Shown here: in pieces, positions 55,410-64,000 of the stretch | Layout: every line of letters begins with the position of its first letter | Position numbering within the stretch: the stretch's first letter is position 1 | Origin: Orobanche coerulescens | Lineage: Eukaryota > Streptophyta > Magnoliopsida > Lamiales > Orobanchaceae | DNA length: 64,000 nucleotides | Direction of reading: 5' to 3' | Assembly (NCBI GenBank): GCA_033398695.1 | Contig: CM065811.1 | Location: 116,855,501 to 116,919,500 of the forward strand | Notes under the pieces: generated by a model | Seen by the model: only the letters and a program-made list of their open reading frames with translations | Database searches by the model: none | Told to the model about the DNA's origin: nothing | Program-made: the position numbers and the translations under genes

Positions 55410-56734
55410 TGTTAGGCGTATTTTTATACGCTTATTTATCATTATTTTGTATTATTTTGGAGAGTGAATTTGATAAAATGAGCCTTTAACGCCTTAATTT
55501 TGTATGTTTGTCAGGAAATTGAAGTCCGGAAGCTAAAACGAGGCAAAACGGGTGAAAACGGCATATTTTGGCTATGAGCCGCGGCACAAGGAAGCAGGGC
55601 CGCGGCACAGGAAGACACCCAGCCGAGTGCAGAGTAAACTGTACTCTGTGCCGCGGCACAGCCCAGGTGAGCCGCGTCACAGAAGAAATTAAGGACGCCC
55701 AGGCATCCAGCTGAAGGCTCTGTGCCGCGGCACAGATTTAGTGCTCCGCGGCACACTTGGCGGTTTTTGTTTGTCCGCGCGGATTTGGGCCGTTTCGAAG
55801 CCAGTTTTCGACCGACTGATACGGACGCGTTTTGGATGATGTGCTGAGCTATAAATAGGGTTTAAGACCCTAATTAATTATCTTTGGATCTTTTATCTTT
55901 TGGAGATTAAGCTTGGAGACGGCAGAAGAAGAGGGAAGCAGAAGACTTCAAGGGCAGAAGGTGGAAGCCGAAGGACGGAGGAATCCGAGCTTCATCTGCG
56001 ATTGATTTTTATGCTTTCATTCATTTATTTTGTATTTTCAATTATTAGTATGTCAGGCTAAAGCCCTAATCTAGGGTTTTGATGAAACCTATGTTTTGAC
56101 GAATTGCTTGAGATTATCCAATTAGTTACCTTTTTGTTGAGTTTTCCCAATTGTGTTTAATGCTTGCAATTATCTGGCCAATAGTTGTCTTGATTTAATC
56201 ATTCAATTCGAATCGGGAGAGGAAAATTGGTGAGGAACTATTGGTGAGGACCGTTTTATTCTGTGAGATAGGAATATACTCATAGGAACTACGTGGCCTT
56301 TTGGAGATTTTATGCTTTTCTCCTATTGACGAATTAATTCACCTAGGGATAGAGTGCGTTATTCGCCTTTAGACAAATCTATTGACCTCGGGATAGGCGG
56401 TAGAATATATTAGCAATCTCTGCCTTCAATAAATTGGGAAAATTATTTATTACGGATAATCGAGAGTAAATTCGGATAAACCGAGGTGGATTCAGAATCC
56501 TAGACTTATTGATCATTTGATTTCCCTTTATTCAGGCTATCGTTTTCTACTGTTTAGTCTTTTAGTAATTCTTTTAGTTATTAATTGCAAAACCCAAATT
56601 CGATTGTTCAAATAAAACTGGAATACATAAAGATCGGTAGTTAGAGATTCATTCCTCGTGGGAACGATACTCTACTTATCACTTTATTACTTGTAAACGA
56701 TAACGTGCACTTGCGTGTAAGAAATATCGCAACA
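55410..56734 (+). repeat. H2 5' LTR
   Basis: Starts TGTTAG and GCGTAT-TTTT-ATACGC like H1. It has six GCCGCGGCAC-type dyads (about 55576-55757) and a TATA box at 55849. Confidence 0.95.
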
Positions 56735-56878
56735 AGTTTTTGGCGCCGTTGCCGGGGACTGAAATTTTCTAATATCGATTTAAGTATTTCTAGTCTTAAT
56801 TTGAACGTTTTATTTTTATTTTTGTGTATTTAATTTCGTTTTTTTTGTTTTTTTCTTTCAGGACCTTTCGTGTAGTGC

Positions 56879-59452
56879 ATGAGAAAACTCGGTAACGAAG
56901 GCCTACTACCTTTGGATACCGAGCTCGAGCGCACTCTTCGAAAGAACAAGAAGGAGAAAAGAGATTTGCAGACGACGGTCAAAATGGCCGAAAATATCGA
57001 AATCCAAGGAGGAGATAACCATGTGCGGCAAGTTCAACCGGAACTAGCTCTTCGAGACTATGCCATGCCGCAGATCAACGCAAACTTTTCGGGAATTCGG
57101 CGTCCCACGATCCAAGCCAATAATTTTGAGATCAAGCCTGCGATCATTCAGATGGTGCAGGCGAGCCAATTCTGTGGATTGCCGAATGACGACCCAAACG
57201 CTCATATTTCTTCTTTCCTTGAGATTTGTGACACTTTCAAGACTAATGGTGTCACCGACGATGCCATCCGATTGAGGCTTTTCCCTTTCTCTTTGAGGGA
57301 TAAAGCGAAATTCTGGTTAAATTCCTTACCGCTGGGGTCGATTACAACATGGGCAGAGTTAGCGCAAGCCTTCCTTGCCAAATTCTTCCCACCTTCTAAG
57401 ACGGCGAGGTTGAGAAACGAGATAACCACCTTTGGTCAATATGACATGGAATCGCTCCACGAGGCATGGGAGCGATATAAAGATTTGTTACGAAGATGCC
57501 CTCATCACGGCCTTCCTGATTGGCTTCAGATTCAGACGTTCTACAATAGTTTAAGTGCTTCTACACGCACTCTCGTAGATGCGGCCGCCGGTGGGGCCTT
57601 AATGGGAAAGACTATGGCCGAGGCACACTCGCTGTTGGAAGCTATGGCCGCAAATGGATATCAATGGCCATCGGAAAGATTGACGCCGAAGCGAGTTATG
57701 GAAGTTTCAAGCAATGATCCGATTTCCACATTGTCTGCTCAAGTCGCCGCCTTGATTCAGCAGCTCCAAGCATTTTCGCACGCACCTTCCCCCGTTACCA
57801 TTGAGACATGCAATTGGTGTAACGGATCTCACCCGAGCGCGGAGTGTCAAGTTGGAAACCCGTTCGAGCAACATCAGATGGAGCAGGCTCAATTCGTGGG
57901 AAATGGAAATCGGCAGAATAACCCGTACTCCAACACTTATAATCCGGGGTGGCGTAGTCATCACAACTTTTCGTGGAGAAACGGGCAGAACTCAAACCAG
58001 CCCCCGTTCGCTCAGAACCAACAGCAGCCCCCTCCCGCTCCAAAAGTTTCTCTCGAGGAAGCACTTGCAAAATTGGCGGCGAATACGAGTCAATTCATGA
58101 CCCGTACTGAAGCGACATTGCAAAATCATTCCGCTTCCATTCGAAACTTGGAGGTCCAGCTGGGCCAAATTGCTAATGTGTTGACTGCCCGCCCGGAAGG
58201 AGCATTGCCAAGTACAACAAAGACAAATCCTAGAGAGAGTCTAAACGCAATCAGCTTGAGAAGCGGGAAAGAGGTGTTGAACCAGCCCGAGCGGTGTGAA
58301 AAGAAGAATGAAGTTGAGGAAAAGAATAATTTAGACACAGAGGAGACACAAGATTGGAGACCTTCGATAACGTTGCCGGATAACCCAAAGGCACATGTAC
58401 CCCCCGTCCCGTTTCCGCAGAGACTACAGCAGAAAAAGGCGGACAAACAATTTTCTAAGTTCCTTGACGTGTTCAAAAAGCTTCACATTAACATTCCGTT
58501 TGCCGACGCATTGGAACAAATGCCGAGCTACGCTAAATTCATGAAAGAGATATTATCGAAGAAAAGAAAACTCGAGGAATTTGAAACTGTCGCCTTGGCG
58601 GAGGAATGCAGCGCAATTCTTCAAAAGAAGCTCCCACCAAAATTGAAAGATCCGGGAAGCTTCAACATACCGTGCACCATGGGGAATCTTTCTTTTGATA
58701 AGGCACTGTGCGATCTTGGTGCTAGTATTAACCTCATGCCTCTGTCGATTTTTAAAAAGTTGGACATTGGGGAAGCCAAACCGACGACGGTCTCCTTGCA
58801 ATTAGCGGATCGTTCGATTAAGTATCCGAGGGGAGTGATTGAGGATGTTTTGGTAAAGGTGGATAAATTTATCTTTCGAGCGGACTTTATCGTTCTTGAC
58901 ATGGAGGAAGACGAAGATATCCCGATTATCTTGGGACGACCATTTTTAGCGACGGGCCGAACCCTTATAGACGTGGAAAAAGGGGAGTTACCTCTGAGGG
59001 TCCAAGACAAGCAAGTTACTTTTCAAGTATTCAAATCGTTCCCATATCCCGGAAGTGTTGATAAAAGGCCACAAATTGAAAGTGTAGATGCCGTTGAAAG
59101 AGGAAAGCACCGAAAACATCGTCGGTTGGAAAATTCAGATTCTGTGGCAGATGGTCCAATTTTTAAGAAGGATGTAGAAAGAGTAGCGTTTCTCGAGCAT
59201 GCGGACAAATCTGCTGCAGTCTTGAGTGCATTTTTGAATGAGGGAAACAAGTCAGAATTCAAACGGATATCCAATCATGAGAAAAACGGGTTTTTCGGGA
59301 AGTTGTTCACGTCGAAACCTTTCCGCAAACAACATTTGAGGCCCGAACCGAAAGTCGAATAGTTAACGACCAATGGTCATAATTTTGAAAACCATATAAA
59401 CGGTTCGATGAACGGGGTGGAAACCAAATGGAGTTTGCAAAAAGCGAACTAA
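56879..59452 (+). CDS. H2 gag-protease
   Basis: Open for 827 codons from ATG 56879 to TAG at 59360. The homologous frame continues to TAA 59450 as in H1, where the TAG codon is TCG (Ser), so only a short C-terminal tail is lost. Capsid domain, CNWCNGSHPSAEC knuckle, Gln/Pro-rich stretch and protease (DLGAS, Asp612; ILGRPFLAT) are intact. This is the best preserved gag-protease in the window and could plausibly make a working product. Confidence 0.93.
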
Positions 59453-59495
59453 TGTTTTCCAATAGGTCCGGCTGAAGACTATAAACTTAGCGCCT

Positions 59496-59513
59496 CTCGG
59501 GAGGCAACCCGAG
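59496..59513 (+). other. Post-gag hairpin of H2
   Basis: CTCGGG-AGGCAA-CCCGAG, identical to H1. Confidence 0.8.
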
Positions 59514-59691
59514 TTCTTAGTTGTAGATTTTTTTGCGTTTCTTTATTTTTCTTGCGTTCTTGATTTTTATTTTTCTTCATTTTTGTGCTTCAATTCGCTT
59601 CTGCCTCTCGCTTTTAACGTGATCTTCTCAAAATTCTGTGCAGGAAAGTCCCAGGGGAGAAACTGAAGCCTGAGCCGCGGCACAAGTATTG

Positions 59692-59900
59692 TAAGCCGCG
59701 GCACACATAAATCGAAGGAGATGAGCTAAACCCACTGTACCTTGTGCCGCGGCACGGCATAAATGAGCCACGGCACACTTGAGCACTGAGCCGCGACACA
59801 CGAAATCTGTGCCGCGGCACACGACAAAACGAACGAACAGCCGAGAAGGAATTGTACCCGGTGCCGCGGCTCACTTGAGCTGTGCCGCGGCACACCATGT
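59692..59900 (+). repeat. GCCGCGGCAC dyad array between gag-protease and ORF2 of H2
   Basis: Eight copies as in H1, some with single changes (GCCACGGCAC, GCCGCGACAC, GCCGCGGCTC). The last two copies are the most similar to H1. Confidence 0.92.
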
Positions 59901-60061
59901 GGAATTCGAAAGGCCCAGGTAGCTTATAACACGCATTCGGCCGGCATTTCCAGGTACACCTTCTTGCCTTCCCTTTCCCTCCCCAGCGCGCGAATCGGCC
60001 GAAGCACTCTTCAATTTTTTTCTTGCGATTTCTTCTTGCACTCTTCACAAAACCAATCAAG

Positions 60062-60586
60062 GTATGTTCCAATATCTAATCTCTACTTGTTTATGAATTT
60101 AAATTTGAAGTCGTTTATGCTTTGGATGGATTGAACTTGTTTATTTTCCTTCAAAATTTCTAGGATGGTTTAGGGGATAACATAGTAGTTTTAATCGAAT
60201 TTTCATTGTTAGTTTGGAATATGAATGAGTTGAGTGTGTTGTTTTGATGATAAATGAATTGTGTTTCTGTTCTTGGGGGTTGAATCGAGCTATAGCCATG
60301 TTTATTCTTCAAGTAAAGTCGTGCCCTTAAGGTGTTTGATAAATTGTCTAAGTGAAAAATTTTCTTTGTTAAAGCAATCTTTTGAATCTTTGTGCAACGT
60401 GTTCGTTCTGAATTTACAGCAAGCCCAACCCTTACATCCAGTTTAAACGTTTAAGTCCAATTTCATTCTTCTCTCACGAATATGCTATTTTGCTAAATTC
60501 TGGATTTCTGGCTGGACATCTTTAGCCGAGTGTAGATCATTGTTATTATTGGTTGCGTAAATAAACCCTGGTGTTTTATTTTTCAG
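60062..60586 (+). other. Putative intron before ORF2 of H2
   Basis: Donor CAAG|GTATGT and acceptor TTATTTTTCAG| conserved with H1; 525 bp against 529 bp. The upstream in-frame ATG at 60571 lies inside this intron, so 60595 is the likelier start. Confidence 0.7.
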
Positions 60587-60594
60587 GACTGACT

Positions 60595-61948
60595 ATGGCG
60601 AGGACAAAGAAGCTGAGCAAGAGAGCTAGGACCCAGTCATCCCCCACTGGAGGGGAGACCTCTCGTAGTCGGGCCGAGTCAGAGGGGCACCAGTTTTCGG
60701 ACCCTGAAATTCACAAGATCTTCAATGAGAAGATTCGGCCACGACCGCTTATTCCGGAGAGGGGATTTACTCCAGCCCCTCAGGACGGGGAATTGCTGAC
60801 CATGATTGATGAGATGGGGTGGGCCAGATTTGCTGCACCCCCCGAGCCAGCGGTTATCTCGATTGTGCAGGAGTTCTACGCCAGTGCACTACTGAAGCAC
60901 ATTCGGGCAGGCCATACGTTGCCATCATTAGAGTCTCGGACTCAGGTTGATGTCCGAGGTGTGACAGTTGATTTCTCCACTACTGCTATTCGGAGGTTGT
61001 TTGGGCTTCCGGTGGTAGATGAGTCGGCCTATGACCGAGTGATGACTAGCCTCACGAAGGAGGCCCTGCTCGAGACTATTGCACAGCCCGATTCCGACTG
61101 GGAGCAGCGCGCACAGGGTTCTTCCACTTTCCACTTCAAGAGCTCACGCCTCAGCCGGCTCCGGCGTGCCTGGCTTTATTTTATCTGCGCACGCATTGAC
61201 CCCACCTCCCAGATCCGGACTGTCTTTCTCTCCCGCGCCCGGACACTTTATGCTATCACTTCCGGGCTGCATTTCGATGTGGCCCCCATCCTGGTCCGAT
61301 CTATCTTCCAGTGTATCCAGGGGGGGCCAAGACGGGATTGAAGCACCCCTCTCTCATCTGTGCTTTGTGCCGGCAGTCGGGGCTGACGTGGTCAGACGAC
61401 GAGCCGATGCTTGCCCCCCAGGCCCCGATCGACCACCGCATCATATCACACTTTGACCAGTGGGGAGGAGCGCCGGCGCACGCTCGGGGGAGAGGATTTC
61501 TGCTAGAGGAGGCCCACGAGGGATCCCCCGAGCCTCTTTTGCTGACACATGGAGATGCCGGCCCGCCGCCCGACAGAGAGAGGTTGCAGGAGATGTTTGA
61601 TGGGCTGAGGGAGGATCTGAGGAGAGAGAGAGAGGAGCTGAGAGAGGAGACGAGGAGAGAGAGAGAGATGAAATGAGGAGAGAGAGGGAGAGTTTGTTGG
61701 CTGCCATACGAGAGGAGCAGCGGACGGAGTGAGAGAGCGTTATTGCTGCCGTCAGAGCTGAGATGCGAGAGCAGGCCCGCCGGGCCAACCGACGAGAGGC
61801 GAGGCGTCTGGCAGCGAGGGACGCTTATCATCAGGAGCACCTTGCCGCATGGACGGCCCATATCATGCATCCCGACGGGCCATTTATTGCTCCAGCCCGG
61901 CCATCCACACCACCTTCCTCACCGGATGATGCCGGCACCAGCTCGTGA
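60595..61948 (+). pseudogene. H2 ORF2, plant-transposon-type protein, one frameshift
   Basis: ATG 60595. Open through the plant-transposon-like domain and further than H1 (the WLYFICARIDPTSQIRTVFL segment is intact, with TGG where H1 has TGA). One base is missing in the G run near 61322, shifting frame at QCIQGG; the continuation is open at 61324-61676 (TGLKHPSLICALCRQSGLTW). Further stops fall in the ER/RE coiled coil near 61674 and 61730. The end GTSS (61948) matches H1. H1 and H2 are broken at different places, so the family ancestor had an intact gene. Confidence 0.78.
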
Positions 61949-63225
61949 GAGGACTGGAGGGGAGTACTTGACCTTTTACTTTTATTGCATATCATATTTT
62001 GTCCATTGAGGTCAATGTACGTCCTAAGTTTGGGGGGGGCTCTACTTTCAGTTGCTACATTCTTTGCTGTACTTTATTTTGTTGCACTTTTCATTACTTT
62101 GCGTTATTTTTTTTCGATAGCCTTGCTTGTCTTAATTTTTCTCTATTCGTGAATTTTTTTCGTGCTTCTATTTGTGTAATACTGATGTTACGACACTGTT
62201 TTTCTCTCTGAAGAAACGGTCGAGTTTTATTCGAGTTGTAGTCAGTAATTTCTGTTTCTGCTTAGTATTCATTTAGGTCCGAAATTTTTTCGTGATTGTA
62301 GAGGTCTTGGCAGATAAGAGAGGATACATACTTGTTTTAAATCACCGTTGATACGTTTGGTTACATTTTTCGGTTAGTTAGTCGTCCAGTTACATTAGTC
62401 GTGTTGGCACTTAGATTGAGTTTAGAGTCGGTCAGTTTTTCCGAAAAGTTGAGATAATGTTGTTCTATGAAGGGAAGTCTAGTAACCGGGGGCATTCGCA
62501 TGACCCGTTGTTTACTCTCGCGTAAAACGACGACCCTGATCAGACTAGTGATTTAGATATTTCACATGTGCCAATGATAGAGAGCCTAGTAACCGGGGGT
62601 ATTCGCGTGACTCGTTGTTTACTCTCGCGTAAAAAGGCGACCTTGATTCGGACATGCGGAAATTATATATTCGAGTTGTTTCTCCGCTGTAGACGGGAAC
62701 TTGGTAACTAAAAGCATCCATGTGCCCCATGAGTGTCTTTTACGTCAAATGGTTTCCAAATACATGAGAATGGAAGCTCCACCCTAGGATTATCCCAATG
62801 AAACATCCCGAGATCCTAACCTAGTGGTCAACTCGAATCAAATTCTTGAGCAAATATATAAGGGAATACTGTCCGAGGATTATTTTTATGAAACTCGTGA
62901 AAATTTTGCCATTAGACTGAGGAACGGGGCGAACTAGAATGTTTATTTTAACCTTTCATATTGACGGTCAATTTGATTCACGTTTTGTTAATCTTTGAGC
63001 TGGATTTTCTTCATGAACGAGTGATTAGGACTTAACTTGATTACTTTGCGGAATCATTATTCTGAGTGCAGCTCGCTATTATGACACTCGTATTATTTAG
63101 AGAGAATTATAGGATAGTATTGATTAGGTTGAACACTACGAGTCGCACGATGATTCACGACATTCTTTTATTGAATTTAATTCTTTTTGCTTGAGGACAA
63201 GCAAAGGCTTAAGTTTGGGGGTATT
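61949..63225 (+). other. H2 long 3' region
   Basis: Keeps the first purine tract (62025-62039), the repeats near 62465-62760, the hairpin TTTGCTTGAGGACAAGCAAA (63186-63205) and the final tract TAAGTTTGGGGG before the LTR. No coding signal. Confidence 0.75.
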
Positions 63226-64000
63226 TGTTAGGCGTATTTTTATACGCTTATTTATCATTATTTTGTATTATTTTGGAGAGTGAATTTGATAAAATGAGCC
63301 TTTAACGCCTTAATTTTGTATGTTTGTCAGGAAATTGAAGTCCGGAAGCTAAAACGAGGCGAAACGGGCGAAAACGGCATATTTTGGCTATGAGCCGCGG
63401 CACAAGGAAGCAGGGCCGCGGCACAGGAAGACACCCAGCCGAGCGCAGAGTAAACTGTACTCTGTGCCGCGGCACAGCCCAGGTGAGCCGCGGCACAGAA
63501 GAAATTAAGGACGCCCAGGCATCCAGCTGAAGGCTCTGTGCCGCGGCACAGATTTAGTGCGCCGCGGCTTTGCTTGCGGTTTTGTTTGTCCGCGGATTTG
63601 GCCGCTTTGGCTTGATTTTCGGCCACCGACTGATACGGACGCGTTTTGGAGGATGTGTTGAGCTATAAATATGGTTTAATACCCTAATTAATTATCTTTG
63701 GATCTTTTATCTTGTGGAGCTTAAGCTTGGAGACGGCAGAAGAAGAGGGAAGTAGAAGACTTCAAGGGCAGAAGGCGGAAGCCGAAGGACGGAGGAATCC
63801 GAGCTTCATCTGCGTTTGATTTTTATGCTTTCATTCATTTATTTTGTATTTTCAATTATTAGTATGTCAGGCTAAAGCCCTAATCTAGGGTTTTGATGAA
63901 ACCTATGTTTTGACGAATTGCTTGAGATTATCCAATTAATTACCTTTTTGTTGAGTTTTCCCAATTGTGTTTAATGCTTGCAATTATCTGGCCAATAGTT
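63226..64000 (+). repeat. H2 3' LTR, truncated by window end
   Basis: First 775 bp. Nearly identical to the 5' LTR except for a dense cluster of differences at about 63558-63625, where the last dyad and the following bases are changed. Confidence 0.94.

Larger units (their letters stand above)
55410..64000 (+). mobile_element. Element H2: second non-autonomous Athila-type element, 3' LTR truncated by window end
   Basis: Same structure as H1: 5' LTR 55410-56734 (1325 bp), tRNA-Asp primer site, gag-protease, hairpin, dyad array, intron, ORF2, 3' region, hairpin and polypurine tract, and a 3' LTR from 63226. It differs from H1 enough to be a separate subfamily copy. The left duplication would be CCTCC; its partner is outside the window. 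Confidence 0.94.

Noticed and set aside
55511..55756. Minus-strand Cys/Ala-rich ORFs in H2 LTRs (also 63327-63626, 47074-47382, 59614-60072)
   Set aside because: Shadows of the same dyad arrays on the opposite strand; reading frame follows repeat length, no domain.

Overview
This window is plant nuclear DNA from a repeat-dense region made almost entirely of nested LTR retrotransposons. The evidence is Ty3/Gypsy polyproteins of the Tekay/Del chromovirus, Athila and Tat/Retand-like types, tRNA primer sites of plant type (initiator Met and Asp), 1.1-3.4 kb LTRs with TG...CA ends, and 5-bp target duplications. I see no intact host gene, no rRNA or tRNA gene and no CRISPR array. The species cannot be named from the sequence. 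Element letters below are mine.

Layout. Athila-type element F is the oldest host sequence (visible 13453-19632, 42366-42680, 51871 to about 52440). Left side: Tekay LTR E (12300-13452) sits in F, Tekay element A (1-12299) sits in E, and the small Tat/Retand-like element D (3890-8430, target duplication AGGGG) sits inside A's pol gene. The nesting is four levels deep. Middle: a 3.4-kb solo Tekay LTR, G (19633-42365, target duplication ATGAT), lies in F and was itself hit by Tekay elements B (20134-29814, TTATG, plus strand) and C (30388-39988, GTTAG, minus strand). Right side: H1 (42681-51870, CCCGA) is a complete non-autonomous Athila-type element lying in F-type sequence. A related copy, H2 (55410 to beyond the window), lies in a minus-strand Tekay LTR, J (53246-55409). 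About 52441-53245 is unassigned.

Genes. A, B and C carry decayed gag-protease-RT-RNase H-integrase-chromodomain reading frames. F carries a frameshifted Athila polyprotein whose integrase triad is still readable. H1 and H2 carry gag-protease and a second open reading frame behind a conserved intron, but no RT or integrase, so they must move in trans. The most unusual part is F downstream of integrase. An uninterrupted 126-codon Cys-rich basic ORF resembles, by motif layout, the nucleic-acid-binding proteins of carla- and allexiviruses. It is followed by a small broken Cys-rich ORF and an intronless full-length LOG (cytokinin-activating enzyme) pseudogene with its own TATA-like leader.

Recurring theme. 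Each LTR whose promoter side is visible carries, upstream of its TATA box, an array of short GC-rich dyads. The sequence is lineage-specific: TAGCG-CA-CGCTA in A and B, ACGTACGT types in C and G, GTGCCGCGGCAC in H, GACACGGCCGTGTC in F, and CGATCG-centred in D. The architecture repeats although the sequences are unrelated. I regard this as the best candidate for an undescribed system in the window. Two other patterns recur: RNA-type hairpins next to the polypurine tracts and in the LTR leaders, some with compensatory changes, and stop codons that mostly look like CAG-to-TAG transitions.
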